Of a DNA stretch of 64,000 nt, positions 1 to 10,774 are shown in pieces. The notes beneath the pieces were generated by a model. It worked only from the letters and a program-made list of their open reading frames with translations. It did not search any database and had not been told where the DNA came from. Numbering within the stretch: position 1 is the stretch's first letter; each line of letters begins with the position of its first letter. The translations under genes and the position numbers were made by a program. The DNA comes from Aureobasidium sp. EXF-3400 (taxonomy: Eukaryota > Ascomycota > Dothideomycetes > Dothideales > Saccotheciaceae), in contig SWBL01000028.1 of NCBI GenBank assembly GCA_024195585.1, positions 124,001 through 188,000 of the forward strand. The letters are read 5' to 3'.

Positions 1-1817
1 GAGAAATGGTCGTCTTCTCTGATACTGAGAACAGCATTCTTGGATTTGATAAGATTCGCCAACATGTTTCCCGTGCTGGCACATTCATTGGAGTTGAGAA
101 CCACTCGCCAGGTCAACCCGGTGAACACCTGATGATCATCTTGTTCGATCTTCTGCTGCTTGACGACGAAGACATCTTATCACGGTCTGTCGAGGAACGC
201 AAAGCTCGACTCAGCAGCATTTACAAAAGGATTCATGGTCATGCAGCACCAGCCGAGTCTTGTGTGATGAACTTTTCACAAGTCAATGCCGAACGCAGGC
301 TCATGAACCATTTTGCGGCATCTATCGCATCTCGTCACGAAGGCCTCGTTCTCAAGCCATGCGGTGTCTCATACCTTTCACCTAATACAGTATCTGGCAT
401 CAAGCTCAAGAAGGACTACATCGCTGGACTTGGAGACGAAGCTGACTTTGCTGTTGTTGGTGCATCGTACAGTGCTCAAGAAGCGAAAAAGCGATCAGAC
501 CTACGCTTGAAGTTCACACACTTCCACTTAGGTTGCTTAATGGATAAGGGGGCCCTTCTTGATGGCACAAAGCCCGTCTTCAGGATCGTCGCGACGATTG
601 CATATGATCATTGCATGTCGAGGGAAATCTTGGAGAGGGTCAATATCGAGGGCAGCTTACTTGCAGAACCATACAGCGAGCGTAACTCTCCATTCATCGT
701 CGAATCTGACAATACCCAACAGATGGAAGTTTGCTTTCGAGATCCTCTGGTGTTCGAAGTATTAGGCAGTTCGTACAGCAAACTTCCCGGAGGTTCTTTC
801 ATGCTACGACATCCTCGCGTGAAGAAGCTACATCAAGACAGAACATGGAAAGATTGCATCACATTCAGTGCACTACAGTCCGCGGCTGCCGAAGCACTGG
901 ACTCTCCTCAGGACTCGGAAACACAAGAAAATGTCCGATGGATAGCCAAATTGGAGTCAAGCCACAAGCGAAGGTTCGCGAGACATAGTCTCAACACGAC
1001 ACCACGAACAAGCGTCGCCGATACGACTCCTCGATCAGCGCAGAGCGACTCGACTTGCACACCGCATAGTGAGAGTGCATCCAGAATCAAGCCTCTAGCT
1101 GTCCTGGGAACCGGGTCACGTTTGAAAGCAATACAACAAAGTGATACCACTCCCAGCAAGCCAACCTTCGTCCTGCCTACACCACCTGAGTCGTCCCCGC
1201 TGGATAGATTAGGGCAGCCGTCGACAATCCTAGGCAAGCGGAAACTGTCTGAAAGCAGAGACAATGGACGTAGGAGGCCTCACCTCGAAATAACGTCGGC
1301 ACCTGACCAACAAAGGGATCAGCCTGTTGGAGGAAACCTCGCGTCCACGCCACGAACACCCCTTGCAGACATCACGCAGCAGATAGCCCGCAGATCAGTC
1401 GAATCAAGCAGTGTTATCACACGTCGATCAAGTTGGGCCGAAGGGCATTGCAAGTTTGGAAAAACAAAAGCTTTGGCTCCAAAGGAGAGATGCATATTGA
1501 GCCAGTCAGTTGTGTTCGTAGCAGGATTACCAGAGTTAGAGAAGAAGCAAGTTACACGGAAAGTGCTTGAGCATGGAGCGGTGATGGTCCAAGACTTGAG
1601 CTATTGGGACAGAGACAGTCATACTCAACCAGACACAGATTGTGTACACGAGAGCCAGGCGTACAAGGGGCTGCGAAAGGTGGTATTGGTGGATCCTCGA
1701 GAGACATCACAGTATCGAGCTTGTTATACAGAGATTGAGAGGTTGAGGCTGCACAGAGTCGAGATATTCGACTATCGTCTAGTCAAGGCCATGTGCAGTA
1801 ATGCGGAGGCAGGGTGA
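1..1817 (+). CDS. ATP-dependent DNA ligase-like protein, 5' partial
   Basis: The reading frame is open from the left edge, so the N-terminal part, including the active-site lysine motif, lies outside the window. Counting from the first Met at base 6, nucleotidyltransferase motifs of ATP-dependent ligases are visible: EGLVLKP at residues 112-118 (motif IV) and IKLKKDY at 132-138 (motif V). An OB-fold-like stretch follows to about residue 290. A long Ser/Thr/Pro-rich disordered linker (about 310-490) then leads to a C-terminal segment (about 495-600) that resembles a BRCT domain. This fits the fungal family of ligase-IV-like proteins, which seal nicks or double-strand breaks. The substrate and pathway are inferred from the family. 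It could be a ligase-domain paralogue and not the end-joining enzyme itself, because the linker and short C-terminus differ from classical Lig4 with its two BRCT repeats. Confidence 0.75.
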   Translation, partial: EMVVFSDTENSILGFDKIRQHVSRAGTFIGVENHSPGQPGEHLMIILFDLLLLDDEDILSRSVEERKARLSSIYKRIHGHAAPAESCVMNFSQVNAERRLMNHFAASIASRHEGLVLKPCGVSYLSPNTVSGIKLKKDYIAGLGDEADFAVVGASYSAQEAKKRSDLRLKFTHFHLGCLMDKGALLDGTKPVFRIVATIAYDHCMSREILERVNIEGSLLAEPYSERNSPFIVESDNTQQMEVCFRDPLVFEVLGSSYSKLPGGSFMLRHPRVKKLHQDRTWKDCITFSALQSAAAEALDSPQDSETQENVRWIAKLESSHKRRFARHSLNTTPRTSVADTTPRSAQSDSTCTPHSESASRIKPLAVLGTGSRLKAIQQSDTTPSKPTFVLPTPPESSPLDRLGQPSTILGKRKLSESRDNGRRRPHLEITSAPDQQRDQPVGGNLASTPRTPLADITQQIARRSVESSSVITRRSSWAEGHCKFGKTKALAPKERCILSQSVVFVAGLPELEKKQVTRKVLEHGAVMVQDLSYWDRDSHTQPDTDCVHESQAYKGLRKVVLVDPRETSQYRACYTEIERLRLHRVEIFDYRLVKAMCSNAEAG

Positions 1818-2185
1818 TCAGGGGCTATGCAAACGAATGATCTGTGCACAGACAACGCATGGGCATGATTTCGGTAGATAGATATCATAGATCAAATAGA
1901 AACGAATCGGCATTGGTTACGAACAGATCATGCAAAGAAGCAAACGGTGGAAGATAAAAAGGTGCAAGGGCAAAAGACGTTGCAAGCATGACGGTATTCA
2001 TCTTCGGAGTTTGTCGCGAGTCATGAGGTTGCGGGTGCTTGATTGGCTGAAACCAGGAGAGTTGATGTCAGGGTCCGTTTGGGGGAGACCTTATTAATGC
2101 CAAACAACATGTACGCGTGCACCGCCGCAAGACAAACAACAAGTCCAATGCCATTGTTACGACTGACGGATCGTTATCTTTGCTC
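1818..2185. other. intergenic spacer
   Basis: This spacer holds the 3' flank of the ligase-like gene and the upstream region of the next gene. An ATG at 2109 is in a different frame from the downstream protein. I see no other feature. Confidence 0.5.
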
Positions 2186-3712
2186 ATGAGCAACCCAACT
2201 ATGGACGACCAACGGCCCTGGAGCAGGAGTGGCAGCAGTCCTCATTCAAGATCCATGTCAGAGCGCAAGGCGAAGCGCTTCAGCCTCACTTTCCCTATTC
2301 AGACCTCCTTGTCGCCAACCTCGTCAGCACCCTCGCCAGTCCTACCATACACTCCTTTGCTAGCTGAGAAGCCGACTCTAGCTGCTGGCCCGACCGATTC
2401 TGCTTTTCTGACTGCATTGGCTGCTCACGAGCGCCGCGTACTCGAACTGAGGGAGGAGTTGATCAAGGCCGAACATGAACTGCACCGTCTCAAGCAATCA
2501 TGGGCTGCTCACGAAGCCCACAAGAAGCGCCAACATGACCCACGCAAAGTACACAAGATGCAGTCCTTGCACGCCACACCAGACATGCCGCATGTCGCAC
2601 CCGCCTCCCGACAACAAGACATGGACCGTCGCAGAGCTTTGTTGAACAGCAATAAGAACTCGACCCGTACCGTCTTTTCTGGGTCTCGTCATGCTCGCGC
2701 TTTATCTCTATTGTCGCCTGATGCCATGCGCTCGCCGCCACCTCGCCCGCAAGCCCCTCCACGCCCTGAATCAGACTCAGCACGTCCACCACACCCTACT
2801 CGCGTGCCCACCGATGCCGATCTGACTACCGAGGTCGTACGTACAGCAGACGATGCTATCGATCTGGGCTTGCCTCGCGAGGTTCTGCTCAATACTGGCA
2901 AGAGAATGGCTTCCGACTTCCGAGACGGCCTGTGGACATTCATCGAAGATTTGAGACAAGCCACTGTTGGTGACGAAGGCATCAATGGCACAACCTCGCG
3001 AACACAGTCACGCTCTCCAAACCCATCTTCAAGGACTCCTGTGCCGTTGCCTAATCGAGGCAATCTGAAGCCTTCGCCCAATACACAACCCTTGAAGAGG
3101 AGTGCCACAACTGGAAGTCGACGAACAGATTCTCGCTCGCCAGCACCTTCCACCGCTGAAGAAATCGCCTATCTCGACATTGGCAATTCATTCTGGAGTG
3201 AGCACGAGTCCAAGCCCGCCACTGTTCTCCACCGCAAACCATCCAAAAAGTCTATGAAAGCACCTTCTGTCAAAGCCAAACGTGCCTCTACCAATTCCCT
3301 CGATACATGGGAGAACTGGGAAACCACTGTCCCCACATCTTCCGACCCAAAACCTTCACGTTCCAATTCCTCGATTTCTGAACCACACTCAAGTCCCGAT
3401 GACGGCACAGACAGTCCCAGGACAAGTCTAAGGTAAACTCCTCACATACTCCTGTTCTTTCATCAGCTAACATACCTCAACAGTTCCTCCAGAGAAACAA
3501 CAAAACGGGACTCGCTACCCTGGCCAGCCTTAAACAAACTAGCACCCAGCAATCTGCGTCGCACGGCTTCTCACCTCATGAATGAGTGGGAGAGAAGTTT
3601 AACACCCTCACCCGGTCTTTCGCCTGTGATAGCTGATAAAGATACCAAGGGCGATTATTTGGGACGAGCGGTATCGCCTGCAGGAAGTTTTAAAGAGGTG
3701 AAAGCTGATTGA
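2186..3712 (+). CDS. Disordered Ser/Pro-rich fungal protein (DUF4048-like)
   Basis: Two exons, 2186-3432 and 3484-3712, are joined across a 51-nt intron (GTAAAC donor, CAG acceptor, phase 2), giving 491 residues. The second exon continues with SSSRETTKRDSLPWPALNKL and stops at TGA 3710-3712. The first in-frame ATG is at 2186; the frame is open further upstream but without an ATG. Near the N-terminus is a basic block, SERKAKRFSLTFPIQ, then a short helix (EFRVLELREELIKAEHEL-like) that could form a coiled coil, then long Ser/Thr/Pro-rich sequence. The basic block followed by a helix recalls fungal DUF4048 proteins, which have no known function; that assignment is from memory and moderate. No signal peptide or membrane segment is seen. 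Confidence 0.65.
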
Positions 3713-4217
3713 TGATGAATCTCGATGATTTGTGATGGATACGATTCTGTCATGTCTGGGTTGGACATGGATGTATATAGGAAGATATACAGACTTTTAG
3801 ACATCGAGAACGCTCAAACACTTCGATTTTAGCTTCATTTTCACGCCCCTGACCGTGTGCTGATGGTCCGACCCTGACTTAGAAAGTACATACCTTCCGC
3901 CTTGATGTTCTGGATTATGCCTTCGAGTCAAAGCACGTTGGCTGAATTTACACGTTGTTAGACACGCATTGAAGTAGATACAGATGTCTAGCGAATCGTT
4001 CTCCGTCACAAATGATGCTTCTCTGGTCCAAAGCAAGCTCCGCTGAGTTAACGATCTCACATCGAGCAACATTGTACGGTAATGATCCCGTCATAAAGGC
4101 AGAGAGTTAGTCCGATATGGGATATACCAACTAGAATTTGTCTGATCAAGCCTACTTAGCTAACAAAAGAGTTGAAAAAGCAAATCATCCCATCCCTCTG
4201 CCAAAAAGTCCTTCCTA
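3713..4217. other. convergent intergenic region
   Basis: This is the 3' region between two convergent genes. It contains only short spurious open frames. No RNA gene or repeat was recognised. Confidence 0.4.
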
Positions 4218-6820
4218 CTACCAAAACTTCCAACCTCCGCCTGACACCTTTGCCGAGGCGCGACTCTTTCTCGAACGTTGTGCACTTCCCGATTCTTTCC
4301 CATCACTACCACGGCTTCGACTGGCTTCCTTCGCCGAGTTATATGGTTCTTCCTCCAACATCCTCGGTCTCGAGCTTCGGCGGCTATACCTGCGACTGCT
4401 ATCATGTGCACCTGAGGAAGCACTCGAGCTTGAATTGCTCTCTACGTAAGGTCTCTGATATTCGAGTCGCTGCGGCTCAACAATTGGTGGGTTGCGCGCT
4501 GTTGCTGCCGAGGAAATAGAGCTTAGCGGGTGGGGTGATATGGCACCTGGTCTTGCGAATCGTGTAGATTCTTGTGTTAGCATTCTTGGGGCATGGCCTG
4601 AAGGATCCGGCTCTGATTCTTCGTAGATGGTGGTGAGCATTGGCATTGGTGGCGGTAGTGGATTGTCGTCATCCGAGGGAGGTGGTAGGTAATCGAGCAA
4701 GTCTTCTTCAATATTGAAGGGCGATGTGATTGATCTCTGTGAATCTTTCCCTGTCTCGGCCCATAATTCTTGCTCCTGGTTTCCTTGTTCGAGGCGCTCT
4801 GAGTTTTCATGGTGCGAGGATCTGGATTTGCGTGATCGTTCTCGATGTGAGCTCGATTTTCGTGACGTCTTCGAGCGATGTGATGACATTGGCTGTTCTT
4901 CCCATTCTGCAGGTTCCTCCCACTCGGCAGCTTCTTGAGCTGTCCGGTGAGAAGAAGAGCGTCGAGAGCGTCTAGAGTGCTTGCTAGCTGTCCAAACGGG
5001 CGCTGTTGTTGCTGAGGGAGAATTCTCCCGATCGTCATCGTCATGTACAGATTTTTGCAACACCGAGCGAGTAGATTGCCGCCTGGACGTCGAAGCTTGA
5101 ACAGCTTCTGATATTGAGGAGGATGAGCGCGAAGATGGCAGTGGGAGACAATGAGCGGTTTCTAAGACCCATTCATTGGTGCTTTCCTTGGCACTAGATG
5201 AATGTACTGATAATGAACGCGGAGGTGGTTGATATCCTTGAGGCAACGTTCGCCGACTCTCTGGACGCGTCGAGGACGGAACATCGCTGTCTACGTCTGC
5301 ATTGTGCAGTAGCACGCCGCCAGAGTAACTGATGTTCCGGGATGATAGAGGTGCACTCTCTTCTGGAATGCTCTGATCATGGTGATGGGGCGAGGACCTC
5401 GAGTTCTTGGTCGAGATAGAGTACAAGGAGTCTTTTGGTACTTTCCAGTTGTAATAGCCTTCTTGTGCCGTCTCCTTGTGCTTGCTGAGCGACACAGTAA
5501 CAGTCCGTGACTTGGCCTCGTCTTCCTGCGTTTGGTTTGAGGATTCGGTCAATGTGACGCCACGCTTCGAAGAAGTGAGAGAAGATGTTGATGGAGGTGA
5601 CGATACGCTGGACGATGATTGTGTGACCATTGTTTTGTTGGAAGATTTCTGTGATGTGACAAGATCGGAGATGCTAGCTGCATCGTTTGCTTCGACCAGT
5701 TCTGCAAACGAAGCTGGAGATGCCGGTCTGGAAGATACAATGCAATGCGTTGAGAGAGAGGTGAAAGGGGCTGTCACTGATCCTTCCAAAGATTCATCTG
5801 GTACTATGACAACCTCATCCTGTGGAGAGACACGGGATGAGTTTCGAGAGGACGGCTTGGAGCATTGCGAGATGGATGGAGATGGAACCTTACTGGGGTA
5901 TCTGCTGACAGACATGACAGAATCGTGCATAGAGCTGTCGGGCTTTTCTGGAGGCAGCAGACGGGACCTGGAAGAGTCCCTAGTAGGTGCAGGAGAAGAA
6001 TCTGGCAAGGCTCCAGACACCTTGACAGAGTTAGCGGGCGTCGATGAGGCCACTGTGGTCGAGTCCACGATGAAGTCGGTGAAAGTTGTGAGTCCTGCTG
6101 TTTGCGACCTGTCAGCGCTACGCTTGAGAATCACATCGAGTGCTGCATACATTTGCTCTTGTGCCTCTGGTCGTGTTTGTGGCTGGAGGATGATTGGTTG
6201 GCAGACCAATACTTGACCTCTTTGTGGTCGGAATCTTGTCCAACAGCCGTCGTAGCTTGTGAATCGCGGGCTCTGCTAGACCTCGGGGCGAAGTGTAAAG
6301 GTCTCTCCATGTCCTGTATGACTTCCTCGCCATTCTTGCCTCTGATGCGAATCTGGTAAGTGCGGGAGCGTGCAGCCGTGGTCGAAGATCGCTGACTCTG
6401 GACATCTGTTTCGGATGAGTGTTCCGAGTCTTCGCGAGGCTGAGGGCGAGATGGCTTGCGCATCACAAATGGGTTGCTCACAACCACGCTATCGCCTTCC
6501 TTGCTGCGAATGCGGAACGAGGGCGAAGGGCGACGCTTTCCATGAGACGCAGGCTTGATTGATGTCTGGCGTGATCGGTGGCGCTTCTGCTCTGTCTTTG
6601 ATGGCTTTGTCATGTTGCTGATAGGATGAGTATGCTCAACTGCCCCAAACTCGGTAAAGCATCTGTCGTCCACAGCGCTGCGCGTATCTCCCGGCTCGAC
6701 GTAATGTTGATAATCGACTGGAGGCGCTGCAGCGAAGCGACCAGAAATCCATGCGTCTGGTGCATTGGTGAGAGTCTCGAAACTGTCGTCAATCGCAGAG
6801 CCCTGGATGCTGCCAGCCAT
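4218..6820 (-). CDS. Large disordered Ser/Arg-rich protein, two joined segments
   Basis: The minus strand codes from ATG 6820 in one frame to about 6200, and then continues in another frame to a stop at 4218, ending SGGGWKFW. Joining requires an intron with a length of 2 modulo 3. Two candidates end at the same CTCCAG acceptor: 62 nt from GTTGGA or 35 nt from GTCAAG. Neither donor is strong, so the junction is uncertain and a frameshift is possible. The product (about 850-870 residues) is very rich in Ser, Arg, Glu and Pro, with RS-like runs (SRKSSSHRERSRKSRSS) and no recognisable domain. The N-terminal segment has a more ordered patch around DAWISGRFAAAPPVDYQHY. I do not recognise the family. 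Long open frames on the opposite strand are shadows of this biased composition. Confidence 0.6.
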
Positions 6821-7052
6821 GTTGATGATATTTTGGCAAGAATGCTAGCGTGAAGTCTGATGAGAAAAATTCAAAAATGCGGAAGGTGCAAGTTGTGGTT
6901 GTGAAATCTGGAAATTTGGGTGAGGTGAGTGACAGAAGTGGAAAGCGCGCAACACACAAAGTGAAACGCGTCAACAAAGCGAATGCAAACGTTCAATAAT
7001 CATTAGAGTATCAGGACGCGTAGGGTATTGTCGATAATGAATGAGAAGGGCA
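6821..7052. promoter_or_regulatory. upstream region of the disordered-protein gene and 3' end of the CoA kinase gene
   Basis: This short spacer lies between two minus-strand genes and must carry the promoter of the gene starting at 6820. No specific site was identified. Confidence 0.3.
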
Positions 7053-7874
7053 TCACAGCTTTGCCTTTTCTCTCAGCTTCTCCTGCTCCCAGCTCTTCTT
7101 CACCCACATGCCATTGAGATAGCTCCATGTTCCTGAAGCAACGGCCAAGGGTGGGCAGAACAAGAGCAACCATGACCACCAAGCCGGGGAGCCCGCCTTG
7201 ACGACTTCCATGACTCTATCAATCTCTCGCTTCAGCTCTTCCTGGTCGCCGTCGTTCCAGACGACGACTCCGCTCTTCTCTCCTCTTCGCAGAGCTCTAG
7301 CAGCCTTGTCTCTGACATCCCACTGACTTGCGACTCTGTTTCGTGCATCGTCTTCAGTCAGATGTGCATCTCGAGCGAGTAGTCTCTGCATCTGGATTTG
7401 AGCATCTTTGACAGCAACCACCATGATGGTTCCACAGAGCGGCTCCCAACCACTCTCGAAGAGCAAGGGGATGTCCAATACACAAGCCCAGTGGCCTTTC
7501 AGATATGCTTGGAGCATCTGCTTGTACATCTCGCGTCGGACAGCCGGGTGCACAATGCTGTTGAGAACCTTCCTATCCGACTCTTTGCCCTCACCAAACA
7601 CTCGACGTCCTAGAGCTGGCCGGTTGAGCGGTCTGCCTTTGCCGTTTGGTCCATCCTCACCACCTGTGGAGGGATCTGCCGGAAGTAGGAGGTCGGGTGT
7701 TGATGGGCCGAAGTGTGAGACGATTTTGCTATAGCCGGCTGTTCCTGGTTCGACGACCTGACGTGCTATCTGATCCGCGTCGACGATTGGGAGCGAGTAT
7801 GGGTGTGCCGAAAGTATCCTCGAGACGGTTGACTTGCCAGTGGCAATGCTGCCCGTGAGGCCGAGGAGAAGCAT
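7053..7874 (-). CDS. CAB5: Dephospho-CoA kinase
   Basis: The enzyme phosphorylates the 3'-hydroxyl of dephospho-CoA with ATP, the last step of coenzyme A synthesis. The protein starts MLLLGLTGSIATGKST, so the Walker A P-loop (GLTGSIATGKST) lies at residues 5-16, as in bacterial CoaE and yeast Cab5. The VDADQIAR motif follows, then a LID-type region rich in Arg (LARDAHLTEDDARNRV). I chose ATG 7874 because the kinase fold begins there; an open frame extends upstream but has no family similarity. Length is 273 residues. The C-terminal tail WWSWLLLFCPPLAVAS is a hydrophobic segment, seen in several fungal orthologues and suggesting membrane attachment. It is divergent with the ribokinase gene across 225 bp. 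Confidence 0.93.
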   Translation of the reverse strand: MLLLGLTGSIATGKSTVSRILSAHPYSLPIVDADQIARQVVEPGTAGYSKIVSHFGPSTPDLLLPADPSTGGEDGPNGKGRPLNRPALGRRVFGEGKESDRKVLNSIVHPAVRREMYKQMLQAYLKGHWACVLDIPLLFESGWEPLCGTIMVVAVKDAQIQMQRLLARDAHLTEDDARNRVASQWDVRDKAARALRRGEKSGVVVWNDGDQEELKREIDRVMEVVKAGSPAWWSWLLLFCPPLAVASGTWSYLNGMWVKKSWEQEKLREKAKL

Positions 7875-8099
7875 CTTTCTGTCTGTAGATAATATCTCGT
7901 GCTTGTAGTAAAGTCTATCGGTGAAGGTGTCAAGGCAGGAGGGGTTGGTAGACGCGACTTCTTGGCGTACGTAGATAGCTGTTTCGCGTTCGGCATTCCT
8001 TCCTTTCCGAGAAGCCAGTTCTATACAGCCAGCATCCATCTCCATCAAACGTGGCACCCGAAGAATTGTATTCAGATCCCTACAACAAAATAGTCAACA
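7875..8099. promoter_or_regulatory. bidirectional promoter between CoA kinase and ribokinase
   Basis: Two ATG codons on opposite strands lie 225 bp apart, so this interval must serve both genes. The ribokinase start has the good fungal context AGTCAACAATGCC. No specific operator was recognised. Confidence 0.6.
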
Positions 8100-9153
8100 A
8101 TGCCAGGCTCTATCGCTGTAATCGGTTCTTTGAACATTGACTTCATCACTCGCACTCCTCGCGTGCCAGCAGGAGGTGAGACGCTTGAAGCCAGCTCTTC
8201 GGATACCGGCTTCGGTGGTAAAGGTGCAAACCAAGCTGTCGCATGTGCTAGATTGTCCCGCAACAGCGATGGTTCAACACCTGCCGATAGCAAGCCCATC
8301 AAGGTCAGCATGGTTGGTTTCGTCGGCGAGGATTCGTTCGGTTCAGACTTTATCTCTGCTATGAAGGAGACCTTCATCGACACTACCCATATCCAGAGGG
8401 CTGCTGGCCAAAAGACTGGTATTGCCAACATCATCGTTGAAGAGAAGACTGGAGAAAATCGCATCCTCTTTTGCCCGAACGCCAACTTTTATGGAGCTGG
8501 AGAAGTCAAGGATCTCGTGCCTGAAGATGCAGACGTTGTAGTCTTCCAATTGGAGATGCCTCTTGCTCAGGTTGTGCACAACATCAAGCTTGCACACTCC
8601 AAGGGCAGATACGTATGACTTCTTCCTGCCGATCGGCTAACACATGCTGATATCTAATCAGGTTATCATGAACCCAGCACCTGCACAAACATTGCCCGAG
8701 GATCTATATCAATACATTGACTGCCTGATCATGAACGAGAGCGAAGCTGATATTCTCCGCGAAGCCAAAGAAGAGTTGAAGGACGAGGATCTCCCTCAAA
8801 TCTGTGAAGACTTCTTCAAACGTGGTGTCCCTGACATGGTCGTCATCACTCTCGGAGCCAAGGTAAGAGAATCGCGCATATCTTGACAATCGACACTAAC
8901 AAGAACTCAGGGCGTCTACCATTCTGCCAAGTCGAGAGGTTCAGGACATACACCCGGTCGTAAGGCGAAGGTTGTTGACACTACCGCTGCTGGTGACACG
9001 TTTGTCGGAGGTCTCGCTGTTGAGATCGCGAAGAACGGAGGCAAGACTCCCGAAGCACCCGAGAAGATGATCGAATTCGCCAACTCAGCAGCGGCACGTA
9101 CTGTAGAGAAGCCTGGAGCCATGGCTGCTATTCCCTGGTTCAATGAGCTATAA
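8100..9153 (+). CDS. RBK1: Ribokinase
   Basis: Ribokinase converts D-ribose and ATP to ribose 5-phosphate in the cytosol. Three exons are clear: 8100-8612, 8662-8862 and 8911-9153. The introns are 49 and 48 nt, both phase 0, giving 318 residues. PfkB-family hallmarks are present: the N-terminal strand SIAVIGSLNIDFITRTPRVP, GGKGANQAVA near residue 39, NPAPA near the start of exon 2, and the signature DTTAAGDTFVGG in exon 3, with the catalytic Asp in AAGDTF. The C-terminus ends AAIPWFNEL. Length and motifs match the family. The adjacent gene makes CoA; no functional link is implied beyond the shared promoter. Confidence 0.95.
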
Positions 9154-9668
9154 GAAGTCACTCATCGACGCTCTCATGGACGAATCAGCCTCGAAAGATA
9201 TCATGTAGTCGACAATCACAATCGCATCCCCAACCTGGAGTTTCTCATCGTACCCGAGGTTCATGCACCGATTTGGAGCATGACTGTACTCTTTTTGTCA
9301 TCTGCTCCTGTTCAATCTCACGGAACATCGAACCTAAGATACTTCTGTGGTTCCATTGCCGCTGAGACAAAGCACGACACGTTTCACTCAGGCGAGACCA
9401 TAGTGCAAGCAGACATCCTGCCTCAAAACACGACTGTGTTGAGGCGGCGACAAAGCGAAGTGAGACAGCAACCTACACGTTGTTCTCACCCAGGCATGTT
9501 GGTGCCTAGACTGCTGTGAATATAACTTATAGCATGTGAATTTCCCCGACACATAACTCTTCCGGCACTCGCACTGTTGGATCTTCCGACCATACAGAAC
9601 TTCACTGCGACATCTTGCCGACTATCTTGCTCGATCGGCTGATCTGCTGTTCATATTCTACCTTCAAG
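9154..9668. other. intergenic region
   Basis: This stretch of about 515 bp between ribokinase and the first BTB gene has only short open frames. No recognisable element. Confidence 0.4.
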
Positions 9669-10527
9669 ATGGAACAAAAACATGATTGGGCCAGAAGCGT
9701 GTGGTCGAGAAGAATAGTGGAGTAAGAAACCTCAAACGGTGTCTTTGAAGAATGCTTTGCTGATATTGTTCAGCCGTATCAAGGTCAGATCACCAGCCAA
9801 GATATATCTTCGTTCCACGTATGGCGCGCTGCAGTCCGTCAACAAAGAACTGTTGTGCTACTTTTCTCCCTACTATGCTGCAGCATTACATGGCCAGTTT
9901 GCGGAATCACGTCAAGAGATCTTCGATGTCGACCTCACCGGCAACCAACTCCACGTTTTCATACACTGGGTCCATACTGGCAAACTTGAGCTCCCTACTT
10001 GTGACCGAGAGGATCGCATACAACTCTACATCTTCGCCGACTTCACAGATATCCTAGCTTTGCGTCGTCAGATCGTGACCCACCGTGATATAATGGAAAA
10101 ATATCGCGAAATCGGCGTGGTGTTATCATCTCTCCCAAGCACATCTCCGTTACGTATGCACATAGCTGATCACTACGCCAACCACTGGGAGCCTGAAAAC
10201 GATGATCACGATTCTAAAGATAACTTGGATATCGGCTCTCACCTCGAGTGGGACAATGACCTTGCGAAAAGCAGAGACCGAGCAAAGAACAAGGGACATG
10301 CTGGATGTTCGTGCTGTGGTAACCCGTGTCGTTATCACGAACACGTCAATGAGGAAGAATGGAGAGCGAGTATGTATCATTGAGTCCATCAAGATGTACA
10401 CATGACTGACTAGTGAAATATAGCTTGCGGACAGCTGCCGACATCGAGGAAGCCAGAAAACAGATACTACATCAACAGTGGCAATCATGTGGAGGAAGAC
10501 AGATTGAAATCTATTCCACGTGCCTAG
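9669..10527 (+). CDS. BTB/POZ-domain protein, set A
   Basis: The three-exon model is 9669-9721, 9774-10369 and 10424-10527, with introns of 52 and 54 nt in phases 2 and 1, giving 250 residues. The phases match the two other intact set-A genes (33.5 and 56.9 kb), which supports the short first exon MEQKHDWARSVWSRR. The BTB core reads VNKELLCYFSPYYAAAL, then FDVDLTGNQLHVFIHW and an ADFTDILALRRQIVT helix. Such domains mediate dimerisation and often recruit cullin-3 ligases. A conserved C-terminal motif CSCCGNPCRYHEH with a following E-W, and a final exon beginning Thr-Cys, characterise this set and may bind zinc (inference). There is no kelch or MATH partner domain, and the function is unknown. 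Confidence 0.75.
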
Positions 10528-10774
10528 AGGATCTTTGAACATCAGATTGCAATCGTATTGGCTCCTTATAGAATGGGGTTCTGGAGCGAAGAGCGAGCTA
10601 CATAGAAGGCAATAGACCATAGCTCATTGAACGTCACCAAATCATGACCATTTTCCACTTTTTCTCGACATCCGTGCCTCACGGGTCGTTTTTGCCCATT
10701 CAACTGATGACTAGCCCCGATTGAAAGATCCTCTGTCTCAATCCTCCTCCTCGCTTTCCTCGTTGTAGAAGGGG

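Noticed and set aside
5476..6216. 246-codon open frame on the plus strand
   Set aside because: It is antisense to the Ser/Arg-rich protein and mirrors its biased codons; no start context, splice or motif supports it.
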